The position numbers and the translations under genes were made by a program. The notes under the pieces were generated by a model that saw only the letters and a program-made list of their open reading frames with translations, made no database searches and had not been told where the DNA came from. 64,000 nt of DNA from the NCBI RefSeq assembly GCF_000016825.1, contig NC_009513.1:1496501-1560500 (forward strand). Reading direction: 5' to 3'. This DNA comes from Limosilactobacillus reuteri subsp. reuteri (lineage in GTDB: Bacteria; Bacillota; Bacilli; Lactobacillales; Lactobacillaceae). How positions within the stretch are numbered: position 1 is the first letter of the stretch; each line of letters starts with the position of its first letter. This document shows, piece after piece, positions 56,682-64,000 of this stretch.

Positions 56682-56831
56682 GGTAGTATAAACACCGCTT
56701 AAAGCGGTGGCAAAGTAGTCAGAGCATTTTGGCTTGAGCAAAGCGAAAGCCAGCGCCTTGAGACGCCGGCTTTTATTATCGGCTTATAGCCGATGTGCAA
56801 ACCACCCGTTTGACGGGTGGTTATGATTTTA

Positions 56832-58307
56832 TTAATCATCTTCCGGTTCGTACGATTCACCCTTTGTTCGCCGTGATAAATCAACCTTATCAAGCGGAAT
56901 CAAGTGCGTCTTGTAACGAATCTTGTAGTAGAAGAAAAGAATTAAGAATAATGGAATTCCCATGTAAGTAATTAAAATGTTTTGCCAATCCATTTTTACA
57001 AAAGCATCAATGTTTTGACCACAAATAACGACAATACATAGAGCAAGCGCGAATACTGGACCAAATGGGAACCCTGTTGCATGATACTTCAATTCAGACA
57101 GTGTATGTCCTTGCTTAAGAAATGCTTTCCTAAAGCGGTAGTGGGAAATTGCAATTCCTAACCATGCAATAAATCCACATAATCCAGATGCACCAATTAA
57201 GTAGTTATAAGCTTTGGGACCAATGAATTGAGTTGCATAGGCTGCTAATGAGACAACCATCGTTCCCAGCAAAGCATAAATCGGAATACCACGCCGGTTT
57301 ACATAACCAAAAATCCGCCATGCATATCCTTCACGCGCTTGTGAATAAAGCATCCGGGTTGAGGCATATAAACCAGAGTTAGCAGCAGAAATGACGGCAG
57401 TTAAGATAACCGCATTCATTGCACTAGCTGCAAAGGCTAATCCCGCCCGCTTAAACACAATTGTAAATGGACTCATTGTAATGTTTGAAACATCTTGATT
57501 CAATAAGTTCTTATCTGTATAAGGCAGGATACAAGCAATAACAAAAATAGCAAAAATATAAAAAAGTAAAATTCGCCAGAAAGTTGAATGAATTGCCTTG
57601 GAGACAGACTTTTCTGGTGTAGCGGCTTCACCAGCAGTAATTCCAACTAATTCTGTTCCTTGGAATGAGAAACCAGCAACCAAGAAAACGCTAATAATCG
57701 CTGGCACTCCCCCAACAAACGGTGCTTGCTTGTAGTGGAAGTTGCTTAACCCAACAGGCTTACCGCCCATAATTCCAAAAATAATTGCAACACCAACAAT
57801 TAAAAATACGATAACAGTGACCACTTTGATTAAAGCAAGCCAAAATTCGGTTTCACCATAAGATCGTACCGATAAATAATTGATTAAGAAAATTAGCGCC
57901 ATCACTGTTACACTAAAAATCCAGCCTGGAACATTGGGAAGCCAATAATTCATTACAATTCCCGCAGTTGTAACATCAACGGGAATTGTAATTGCCCAGT
58001 TAAACCAATAATTCCAACCAAGAGCAAATCCGAGCGCTGGATCAACAAATTTCGTCGAATAAGCTGAAAACGACCCAGTCAATGGCATATATGTTGCCAT
58101 TTCACCTAGACTCGTCATTAGGAAATAAACCATAATTCCCATAATTCCATATGCAACCAATGCTCCACCAGGTCCCGCAGTTGAAATAGCGGATCCACTG
58201 GCAATAAAAAGTCCAGTACCGATTGTTCCACCAAGAGCAATCATGGACAAGTGACGCGTCTGTAATGTCCGTTCCATATGACCCGTCGACTTAGATTCAT
58301 CTGCCAT
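56832..58307 (-). CDS. lysP: Lysine permease, APC superfamily
   Basis: 491 aa with 12 predicted membrane helices; AAT family marks are ALGGTIGTGLF at about 24-34 and the GFSFQGTELVGITAGE segment in the middle. Lysine specificity is inferred from the lysine riboswitch directly upstream plus overall LysP resemblance. SD GGAGG is 8 nt before the ATG. An IS200 copy lies just past the stop, apparently cutting it off from its terminator. Confidence 0.92.
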   Translation of the reverse strand: MADESKSTGHMERTLQTRHLSMIALGGTIGTGLFIASGSAISTAGPGGALVAYGIMGIMVYFLMTSLGEMATYMPLTGSFSAYSTKFVDPALGFALGWNYWFNWAITIPVDVTTAGIVMNYWLPNVPGWIFSVTVMALIFLINYLSVRSYGETEFWLALIKVVTVIVFLIVGVAIIFGIMGGKPVGLSNFHYKQAPFVGGVPAIISVFLVAGFSFQGTELVGITAGEAATPEKSVSKAIHSTFWRILLFYIFAIFVIACILPYTDKNLLNQDVSNITMSPFTIVFKRAGLAFAASAMNAVILTAVISAANSGLYASTRMLYSQAREGYAWRIFGYVNRRGIPIYALLGTMVVSLAAYATQFIGPKAYNYLIGASGLCGFIAWLGIAISHYRFRKAFLKQGHTLSELKYHATGFPFGPVFALALCIVVICGQNIDAFVKMDWQNILITYMGIPLFLILFFYYKIRYKTHLIPLDKVDLSRRTKGESYEPEDD

Positions 58308-58361
58308 AAATATATTTCCTCCAAATTTGTGTGTCTTAACGTCAACATTTTCGAAGAGGAT

Positions 58362-58404
58362 AAATTAAAAGGGTCTTCTGATCGGTAACCCTACCAGAAG
58401 ACCC
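58362..58404 (-). terminator. Riboswitch-controlled terminator of lysP
   Basis: Minus-strand stem GGGTCTTCTG / CAGAAGACCC (10 bp, perfect) followed by TTTTAATTT. It lies between the aptamer and the lysP SD, so it is the likely expression platform. Confidence 0.85.
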
Positions 58405-58440
58405 AACTTAATACCTATAATTAATCGTTGAATCAATTTA

Positions 58441-58605
58441 GGAAGCGCCCCGCAATTATTGCGACAGTCTATAGCCTATTATGACTATAGCCCAACACCT
58501 ACCAGAAATAAGCTAAGTAGTGTTTCGGCATATTTCCCTTTCACTAATACTCCGGTGCTTATTCACCTAATATCAGTTACTAATAAAATATGCAACCTCT
58601 TCATC
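58441..58605 (-). promoter_or_regulatory. Lysine riboswitch (L box)
   Basis: Minus strand, 5' to 3': GAAGAGGTTGCATAT at the start, GAAAGGGAAATATGCCGAAAC, TTGGGC then a hairpin CTATAG ... CTATAG and ACTGTC, closing near GCGCTTCC. The AGAGG.TGC, GCCGAA, GGGC and CTGTC blocks and their order fit the L box. With lysine bound, the terminator at 58362-58404 would form and switch lysP off. Confidence 0.85.
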
Positions 58606-58612
58606 GAATGAA

Positions 58613-58640
58613 ATTATACCCCACTCAAATAAAAATGCAA
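58613..58640 (-). promoter_or_regulatory. Promoter of lysP
   Basis: Minus strand: -35 TTGCAT (58635-58640), 16-bp spacer, -10 TATAAT (58613-58618), leading straight into the riboswitch. Confidence 0.7.
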
Positions 58641-58646
58641 GCCCGA

Positions 58647-59102
58647 TTATTTAATAATGCGTTGCCATAAATCGTCCTTGTCATAAACAAAGCCACATTT
58701 AATAAGCACTCGCTGGGAACGATAATTACTTTGTTTGCATTCCGCATGAATCGTAATTTTAGATGGCAAAATAGAAATAAATTTTTGAAGTGCAGCTGTC
58801 ATTATGCCTTTATTCCATTGGTCTTGCTGCAAAAGATAGCCTAATTCATAATGATGAGCAATTCTTTTTCCTTCATCCCCATACCAAGGGCTTAATACAA
58901 CCATTCCCACTACATCCCCATTTAGTTTCACTACCATAACATGATTCTGGTGAACAAATATCTTAATAGCTTGCACACGATTTTCTCTTTGAAGAGGTAA
59001 AAATAATCCCACTGCTCGTGTTAAATTTTCATCGTCTAATAATTTAACTATTGCTCCTAAATTGTTATTATCTTTTGCTGATTCAATTATAATTTCACAC
59101 AT
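58647..59102 (-). CDS. GNAT family N-acetyltransferase
   Basis: 151 aa. Central strands and LGYLLQQDQWNKGIMTAAL give the acetyl-CoA binding part of the fold, in the variant QxxxxG form. The rest resembles RimJ/RimL-like and YjdJ-type members only weakly. Substrate unknown. SD TAGGAG before the ATG. Upstream of lysP, with no shared operon evidence. Confidence 0.8.
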   Translation of the reverse strand: MCEIIIESAKDNNNLGAIVKLLDDENLTRAVGLFLPLQRENRVQAIKIFVHQNHVMVVKLNGDVVGMVVLSPWYGDEGKRIAHHYELGYLLQQDQWNKGIMTAALQKFISILPSKITIHAECKQSNYRSQRVLIKCGFVYDKDDLWQRIIK

Positions 59103-59172
59103 TTTTCTCCTATTTCCCGGGAAATAAAAAGAGGAGCAACCAAATAAGATTGCCCTTCATCAATTCCAATTA

Positions 59173-59853
59173 TTAAATTTCAACACTACGAAAGAACGGA
59201 ATTCGTTGTAATCGTGGTGCCCAAGCGACATAGAGCCATTCAGCTACTTGTAACCATGCATAAGCTAATAACATTGCACCAATAGTATCAAATGGCCAGT
59301 GAGCATAAAGATATACCCGTGATACCGCCAGGAAGAAAACTGCAAATATTAATAAGATTTGCAAAATTGTGCGAACAGATGCTTTTTGAATAAGCGGAAT
59401 TACTATTAAGAATAAAATTGCTACTACCAAGAAGAATCCTAAAGTGTGCCCACTAGGAAAACTATAGCCATCATCTGCCGCTAAGTGTTGTGCAGGACGG
59501 ACCCGCTTAACGATGTGTTTAATGATTGTTCCAAGCACATCTCCACCAAAAATTGTTCCTAGTGACCACAAAGCTGGAATGCGATAACCTTTCAGCCATA
59601 AAACACCTGCAATAATAAATACCCATACTAAATCTAAGACCGGTTTAGCTAAAAATGAAAGTAAGCTCATCAAAGCATGGAACCAACCAATGTCTTCCAG
59701 ACGCTGACTAGTAAATAATGACTGCAAAACAGCATCAATCATTGTTAGCACTGACGAATTAAACATAATTAATAGCATCAATGCAAGAAAGAAACCACCG
59801 CTTAAGGCAAAACGCCACCAACGATGATCATCACGTTCAATAAACATAATCAA
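59173..59853 (-). CDS. PAP2-family phosphatase
   Basis: 226 aa membrane phosphatase. The three motifs are complete: KHIVKRVRP, PSGH and SRVYLYAHWPFD. About six membrane helices. It could dephosphorylate undecaprenyl pyrophosphate (BcrC/PgpB-like) or phosphatidyl-glycerophosphate. The start is uncertain: TTG at 59851-59853 has AGGAG at 5 nt, while ATG two codons later is also possible. 49 bp from the exporter gene below. Confidence 0.9.
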   Translation of the reverse strand: MIMFIERDDHRWWRFALSGGFFLALMLLIMFNSSVLTMIDAVLQSLFTSQRLEDIGWFHALMSLLSFLAKPVLDLVWVFIIAGVLWLKGYRIPALWSLGTIFGGDVLGTIIKHIVKRVRPAQHLAADDGYSFPSGHTLGFFLVVAILFLIVIPLIQKASVRTILQILLIFAVFFLAVSRVYLYAHWPFDTIGAMLLAYAWLQVAEWLYVAWAPRLQRIPFFRSVEI

Positions 59854-59902
59854 GGATTCTCCTAACTTAAATTAATTAATCAAAAATGAGTATACCACAG
59901 TG

Positions 59903-60376
59903 TCAAAAATTCCATCGTGATTTTTTGATTAAATATTTATGAAGATAGTTCAAAACACGATTTAAAAGTTCCCCTAACCCAAAGCCAAGCGTAATTGCCC
60001 CAACAATTACAACTACCTGATAGAAATAAACAGTAACAAGGTGGTAATTACCAATAGCAAAATTACGAACCATTTTATAAGCCTGTCCTCCCGGCACGAA
60101 TGGAACTAGCGCAGGCACATTAAAAACAATAATTGGCATTCGTTTTCGACGAGCAGCTGCCTGACTCAATACCGAAATTAAGATTGCAGCAACTAAATTA
60201 CTAAACGCAAGGCCAATTCCACTGCAATAATACATTATCCAATAGATTACCCATACGCCTCCGCCAATCATCCCCGCAGTATTGTAGGCACGTTTAGGAA
60301 TGTTTAAGAGGATCCCAAAACAAACTGTCGAAACATAGCATAAGAAAAATTGTAATAATAGGGTACTCCAATTCAT
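59903..60376 (-). CDS. Threonine/serine exporter, small subunit (ThrE_2 type)
   Basis: 157 aa, about five membrane helices. Fits the DUF3815/ThrE_2 half of split ThrE exporters: LLNIPKRAYNTAGMIGGGVWV near the start and NVPALVPFVPGGQAYKMVRN. The partner gene is 11 bp upstream; together they rebuild a full ThrE. Substrate range is inferred from family. Confidence 0.85.
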   Translation of the reverse strand: MNWSTLLLQFFLCYVSTVCFGILLNIPKRAYNTAGMIGGGVWVIYWIMYYCSGIGLAFSNLVAAILISVLSQAAARRKRMPIIVFNVPALVPFVPGGQAYKMVRNFAIGNYHLVTVYFYQVVVIVGAITLGFGLGELLNRVLNYLHKYLIKKSRWNF

Positions 60377-60387
60377 CTCCTACCCTC

Positions 60388-61143
60388 CTAATTAAAGTGC
60401 AAAACAATTACTATCGCGCTACCAATCGAAACGGCAGTTAGGATCGCCTCAATCCCTCTTGTGGGTCCGCTGATTAAATTTCCTGAAACTAAATCCCGCG
60501 CCGCATTAGTTAAGGGCACTCCAGGAACCAGAGGCATAACTGCGCCAATAATAATATCATTAATATTATTAGCGAGGTGCATCTTAACAAAGATCACCGC
60601 TAAAATACCTATAATCAAGGAAGAACAAAACTCTCCTAAATACTGAATCTTAAATTTTCGTAAGAGATATGAAAACGCAGCATAGCCTATCCCACCGGCA
60701 AGGAAGCCGGCCCAAGAATCAGAAACATTGCCTGTAAAGACAATCATCAATGCGCCACTTAAAATTGCAGCGGCAAATGATTCGTACCAATTTTGCCATC
60801 TTGGCATCTTTTGGCGATCAATCTTTTTTAATTTAGCAAATGCTTGTGGAACATCAATTTTGCGCCGTGCTAGTTCACGAGAAACTTCATTTACCTCCGC
60901 AATTTTACTTAAATTATTTTTTCGATGACGAATAGTAATTACTTGAGCATGGGGATCATTAATTGTTCCGACTACAATTCCGGTCACAGTTGTAAATGCC
61001 TGAAAGTCATGTAAGCCAGCACTTTGGGCCATTCGAGATAAGGTATCGTTAACTCGTTCCATATTTGAGCCGTTTTCAATTAAAAGTCTCCCAGCCAGTA
61101 AACAAGTTTTAAGTGCGAGTGCTTGTCGTCGTTTTGTTAACAT
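60388..61143 (-). CDS. Threonine/serine exporter, large subunit (DUF1212 type)
   Basis: 251 aa from the ATG at 61141-61143 (GAAGG 7 nt upstream); a longer TTG-started frame has no SD. A cytosolic N-terminal half (GRLLIENGSNMERVNDTLSR) is followed by about five membrane helices. GAVMPLVPGVPLTNAARDL is the conserved ThrE-like motif. Pairs with the ThrE_2 gene just downstream. Confidence 0.88.
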   Translation of the reverse strand: MLTKRRQALALKTCLLAGRLLIENGSNMERVNDTLSRMAQSAGLHDFQAFTTVTGIVVGTINDPHAQVITIRHRKNNLSKIAEVNEVSRELARRKIDVPQAFAKLKKIDRQKMPRWQNWYESFAAAILSGALMIVFTGNVSDSWAGFLAGGIGYAAFSYLLRKFKIQYLGEFCSSLIIGILAVIFVKMHLANNINDIIIGAVMPLVPGVPLTNAARDLVSGNLISGPTRGIEAILTAVSIGSAIVIVLHFN

Positions 61144-61205
61144 CTTTTCGCCTTCTCTGTTCAAAGATATTTATTATTATCCTCCGTTTAGATAGGGAGC
61201 TCAAT

Positions 61206-61241
61206 ACTAAAAAAACGACCGGAAAAATCCAGTCGCTTTTT
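61206..61241 (-). terminator. Terminator after the cold-shock gene
   Basis: Minus-strand stem AAGCGACTGG / CCGGTCGTTT with G-U pairs, then a run of T. It lies 11 bp past the cold-shock protein stop. Confidence 0.8.
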
Positions 61242-61251
61242 AGTTTAGTAT

Positions 61252-61452
61252 TTAGTCTTTAACGACATTTGCTGCTTGAAGGCCACGTTCACCTTCCTCA
61301 ACATCAAATGTAACATGTTGACCTTCACTTAATGACTTAAAGCCATCCCCTTGAATAGCAGAAAAATGAACAAATACATCATCGCCACTTTCACGCGTAA
61401 TGAAGCCATAGCCCTTATCGTCATTAAACCATTTAACAGTTCCTTGTTCCAT
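61252..61452 (-). CDS. Cold-shock protein, CspA family
   Basis: 66-aa single cold-shock domain, RNA chaperone. RNP1 KGYGFITR and RNP2 DVFVHFS are both present. The ATG at 61450-61452 has AGGAGG 8 nt upstream; an upstream in-frame ATG has no SD. The 5' UTR is long, as expected for cold-regulated csp mRNAs. Confidence 0.97.
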   Translation of the reverse strand: MEQGTVKWFNDDKGYGFITRESGDDVFVHFSAIQGDGFKSLSEGQHVTFDVEEGERGLQAANVVKD

Positions 61453-61568
61453 ATTGGAAATCCTCCTGTGCATTAAGCACTAATATAATTTGTAATTCGT
61501 CTCAGGTGAAGAGATCCATTTGCAATGAAACAATCGAACCAACCGCACTTAAAAAAACTACAAAAACC

Positions 61569-61574
61569 ATTGTA
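61569..61574 (-). promoter_or_regulatory. Probable csp promoter (-10)
   Basis: Minus strand TGATACAAT: an extended -10 with TACAAT at 61569-61574. The -35 region is weak. It gives a 5' UTR of about 110 nt that is not otherwise annotated. Confidence 0.5.
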
Positions 61575-61598
61575 TCACATAAGCAATCATTTACATAA

Positions 61599-62273
61599 TT
61601 AATCTTTATTTTCTTGAGCTGTGTCCGGTTCAATAAAAATATTATGTGATGCCTTATATGAAACATTAATTTCTTGGTCGTTATTTTCTTTTTGAATCAC
61701 AATTGGTCCTTCAAAAGGCTCATGGCGAATTACAGTAACTTGTTCTTGAGGTCGTAATCCTAACTCTTCTAAGTAAGTGAGAAGTTCATGATTATCTAAG
61801 AATCGTTCTAGTTCAACTTTTTCCCCATCATCAGCATCTGCCAATAAACGATGCGTTACATCTGGAAACTTGCCATTAGCTGATGGAATTACTCCACCAT
61901 GCGGACAATGATCAGGGTGTTGAAGAAAAGAATCTAAGGCCGTTGCTAGGCGATCACTTGTCTGATGTTCAAGAATTTCCGCTTCTGAATGAACATCTGC
62001 AAAATTATAGTGAAGCTTATCTACTAAAAATGTTTCCCATAAACGATGCTTCCGAACTAATTCCGCAGCATACTTTTGTCCTTTTTCCGTTAAAGAAATA
62101 CCGGCATATGGTTCATGAACAACCAGCCCTTCGTCAGCCAACTTAGAAATCATCTCGGTTACTGATCCAGCGGCAATTCCTAGTCCAAGGGAAATCTCTT
62201 TATTAGAAACTTTTTTATGACTACCACCTAATTCAAAAATAATTTTTAGATAGTCTTCCTTCATTGGAGTCAA
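61599..62273 (-). CDS. mntR: DtxR-family metal-dependent regulator, MntR-like
   Basis: 224 aa: winged HTH (NKEISLGLGIAAGSVTEMIS), a dimerisation domain carrying metal-binding His and Glu residues (HSEAEILEHQTSD), and an SH3/FeoA-like C-terminal domain. TTG start at 62271-62273, with GAGGTG 7 nt upstream. Manganese is more likely than iron for lactobacilli, but the metal is inferred. Divergent from a CDF exporter. Confidence 0.85.
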   Translation of the reverse strand: MTPMKEDYLKIIFELGGSHKKVSNKEISLGLGIAAGSVTEMISKLADEGLVVHEPYAGISLTEKGQKYAAELVRKHRLWETFLVDKLHYNFADVHSEAEILEHQTSDRLATALDSFLQHPDHCPHGGVIPSANGKFPDVTHRLLADADDGEKVELERFLDNHELLTYLEELGLRPQEQVTVIRHEPFEGPIVIQKENNDQEINVSYKASHNIFIEPDTAQENKD

Positions 62274-62378
62274 ATTGTTTCACCTCTGGGTATTAAAATT
62301 TGGCCTACGATCGGTCATTGTGTGTTTTTATATATTAACATTGAACCCAAATTGATTATAGCATATTATTAAAAGTGT

Positions 62379-62396
62379 AGTTTGGAAAGCCTAACT
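62379..62396. promoter_or_regulatory. DtxR/MntR-type operator in the divergent promoter region
   Basis: AGTTTGGAAAGCCTAACT is an 18-bp imperfect dyad (6 of 9 pairs). Overlapping it, TTTGGAAAGCCTAAC resembles the DtxR consensus TTAGGTTAGCCTAACCTAA. It overlaps a plus-strand -35 (TTGGAA, 16-bp spacer, TATAAG) of the CDF gene and lies upstream of a minus-strand TATAAT for mntR. Confidence 0.55.
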
Positions 62397-62455
62397 TTTT
62401 TGTTATAAGCTTTTTACAAACCCGCAATCGATCTTTACGGAGGAGTAGGTAAATC

Positions 62456-63376
62456 ATGGACGAAAAAGTAACAGGGAAACGCTTTTTAGCAGTTCCCCTC
62501 CTAAATGTATTAATTACAATTGTTGAAATTCTTGGAGGTATTCTCTCTGGAAGTTTAGCCTTACTATCAGACGCTTTTCATAACTTGGGAGATTCGCTTT
62601 CCATTGTACTAGGCTATTTTGCCCAGCATATTGGGGGACAGCCAGAGAATCGGCAACGAACTTATGGCTACCGGCGAGCTGAAATCCTCTCAGCATTAAC
62701 TAATAGTATTTTCCTGATTGTTATCTCTGTCTTCTTAATTATTGAAGCTATCAAACGGTTAGAGCATCCTCAGCATATTAACGGGGGCATTATGTTAACC
62801 GTGGCCGTGATTGGTCTTCTTGCAAACTTTATTTCCGCAGCCCTTTTACATGCTGGTAGCGAAGACAGCTTAAATGTTAAAGCAACTTATCTCCATATTC
62901 TAAGTGATGCACTTTCATCAGTTGCCGTTATCATTGGAGGAATCATTCTTACCTTTGTTAATGTTCCATGGCTTGATCCCGCCTTGACAATTGGGGTTGC
63001 CCTCTATATTGCTTATGAGGCTTGGCCAATTATTAATCAAACCATTAAAATTCTCATGCAGTCCTCCCCAGATCTTGATTATAATTCCATCGAAAATGAT
63101 TTAAAGCAAATCGACGGAGTTACGGCAGTTCATCACGTCCATGCATGGATGATGGATGAACACCGAATCATTTTCTCTGCCCATCTTAATTGTGATGACT
63201 TGCCACTAAGCCAGGTTGAGCGAATCTATAGTCAAGTAGAAAAAATCTTGTATGAAAAATATGGGATCTGTCACGTTACTATTCAAGCAGAATATCACCG
63301 TGGGAAAGATGAAAAATTATTCAACACTCCTGTTGATGAAAAGAACGTTATTAATAACGATTTCAAAGAGGACTAA
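62456..63376 (+). CDS. CDF family cation efflux transporter
   Basis: 306 aa, six membrane helices and a C-terminal cytosolic domain. Metal-site motifs are His42 and Asp46 in DAFHNLGD and the HILSDALSS in helix 5 (HxxxD), the arrangement usual for Zn/Cd-type CDFs. Mn-type CDFs usually have DxxxD instead, so zinc is more likely than manganese from this alone. Good SD GGAGGAG. Divergent from mntR, with a shared operator. Confidence 0.92.
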   Translation: MDEKVTGKRFLAVPLLNVLITIVEILGGILSGSLALLSDAFHNLGDSLSIVLGYFAQHIGGQPENRQRTYGYRRAEILSALTNSIFLIVISVFLIIEAIKRLEHPQHINGGIMLTVAVIGLLANFISAALLHAGSEDSLNVKATYLHILSDALSSVAVIIGGIILTFVNVPWLDPALTIGVALYIAYEAWPIINQTIKILMQSSPDLDYNSIENDLKQIDGVTAVHHVHAWMMDEHRIIFSAHLNCDDLPLSQVERIYSQVEKILYEKYGICHVTIQAEYHRGKDEKLFNTPVDEKNVINNDFKED

Positions 63377-63383
63377 AATTAAA

Positions 63384-63434
63384 AGGAAGCAAAAAGTTGA
63401 GCGAAAACTCAGCCTCTTGCTTCCTATTTTTTTT
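63384..63434. terminator. Bidirectional terminator after the CDF gene
   Basis: Stem AGGAAGCAA / TTGCTTCCT then a run of eight T on the plus strand. It lies between convergent genes. Confidence 0.85.
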
Positions 63435-63441
63435 ACATCGA

Positions 63442-64000
63442 TTAAAATAATTTTCCGACTCCATAGTGAATCGTAATCGTAATCAAACCAATAATAATAT
63501 TTCGAATAACTGCAATTTTTACAAGCCCGTTCCCGAGTTTAGAACTGATATAACCGGTTAGAGCGCTCGTAAAAGCAACCGCTAAAATCACGGCATACCA
63601 CTTATATGCTTCGGGAGCAAAAGTCATCGCCATCAACGGAATCAAGCCTCCAGCAGCTGCTGAAAAAAGAGAAGAAAATGCCGCATCCCAAGGGTTAAGA
63701 TAGTGACCAAGCTCAATATCATACTTAATCCGAACAACCGTCTCAAGGGGCTTTTTATTAAGGAGGTCTTTAGCAATTTTGATTGATGTTTCAGGGGTAA
63801 CTCCTTTATTTACATAATAGTCTTTTACTGCCGCAAGTTCCCCTTCATAATCGATTTTTAAGAGCCGCTCTTCTTTAGCAACGGCCGCTTTTTCCGTATC
63901 CTTTTGAGTAGATACAGAGGCATATTCGCCAGAAGCCATTGAAAATGCACAGGCAAGCAAATCAGATAAGCCAGCAATGAAGATAGTAAAACGGTCACTT
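63442..64000 (-). CDS. VIT1/CCC1-family transporter, partial
   Basis: Ends at 63442 and continues past the window end, so the start is missing. Over 180 residues are visible: TIFIAGLSDLLACAFSMASGEY (first helices), a long hydrophilic cytosolic loop with many Lys and Glu, then helices ending in IHYGVGKLF. This fits the VIT1/CCC1 family of iron or manganese transporters, and agrees with the neighbouring metal genes. Substrate not fixed. Confidence 0.9.
   Translation of the reverse strand, partial: SDRFTIFIAGLSDLLACAFSMASGEYASVSTQKDTEKAAVAKEERLLKIDYEGELAAVKDYYVNKGVTPETSIKIAKDLLNKKPLETVVRIKYDIELGHYLNPWDAAFSSLFSAAAGGLIPLMAMTFAPEAYKWYAVILAVAFTSALTGYISSKLGNGLVKIAVIRNIIIGLITITIHYGVGKLF

Larger units (their letters stand above)
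56103..56823 (+). mobile_element. IS200-type element of the IS200/IS605 family
   Basis: Single-strand-transposing element with tnpA only and no tnpB. Similar end hairpins mark its limits: CCACCTG...GCGGGTGG (56115-56133) and CCACCCG...CGGGTGG (56802-56820). Ends are approximate because such elements make no target duplication. It sits about 9 bp past the lysP stop codon. Confidence 0.75.

Overview
The window is a low-GC Firmicutes chromosome segment. It looks like a heterofermentative lactobacillus, and Limosilactobacillus (Lactobacillus) reuteri or a close relative is my best guess from gene content and protein wording. The species is an inference. The family is well supported by ctsR-clpC without mcsAB, the gatCAB-dgkB-rlmD order, the ECF module behind rplQ, and a type Z S14. 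Almost everything is on the minus strand; only comC, an alpha/beta hydrolase, an IS200 transposase and a CDF metal exporter read forward.

Layout. 1-14,900: rlmD (cut by the window edge), a small gene island flanked by a duplicated terminator, dgkB, gatBAC, camS-ligA-pcrA (with a LexA-like box), a divergent PurK paralogue with xpt and a GH73 glucosaminidase, and a short-chain reductase. 15,000-33,470: the ribosomal superoperon read in reverse (S10-spc-alpha), followed by the ECF vitamin-transporter energising module, truA, rplM and rpsI. 33,480-38,700: S10 leader and promoter, a decayed ISL3-family element, then the str operon (rpsL-rpsG-fusA). 38,800-40,710: competence prepilin peptidase and a DUF998-like membrane protein. 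40,780-48,290: rpoBC with a structured, attenuator-like leader. 48,300-54,600: TetR regulator, clpC-ctsR, an NAD-dependent alcohol dehydrogenase and an alpha/beta hydrolase with a damaged 5' end. 54,700-55,320: five tRNA genes with two promoters. 55,320-58,640: deoxynucleoside kinase, IS200-type element, and a lysine permease under a lysine riboswitch. 58,640-64,000: acetyltransferase, PAP2 phosphatase, split ThrE-type exporter, cold-shock protein, and a DtxR/MntR regulator divergent from a CDF exporter with an operator-like dyad between them, ending in a VIT1-type transporter cut by the window edge.

The window is mostly core machinery for translation, transcription, DNA repair and protein quality control, so the interesting signals are mainly regulatory: an L17 downstream element after rplQ, S10 and rpoB leaders, a lysine riboswitch, CtsR, LexA and DtxR-type operators, and SD-sequestering RNA in the IS200 copy. 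I see no CRISPR array, prophage, restriction system or rRNA gene. The best candidates for something undescribed are the small gene island at 1193-1521, the PurK-like protein that has lost the family's signature residues, and the long-range helix in the rpoB leader; none of them amounts to a clear new system.
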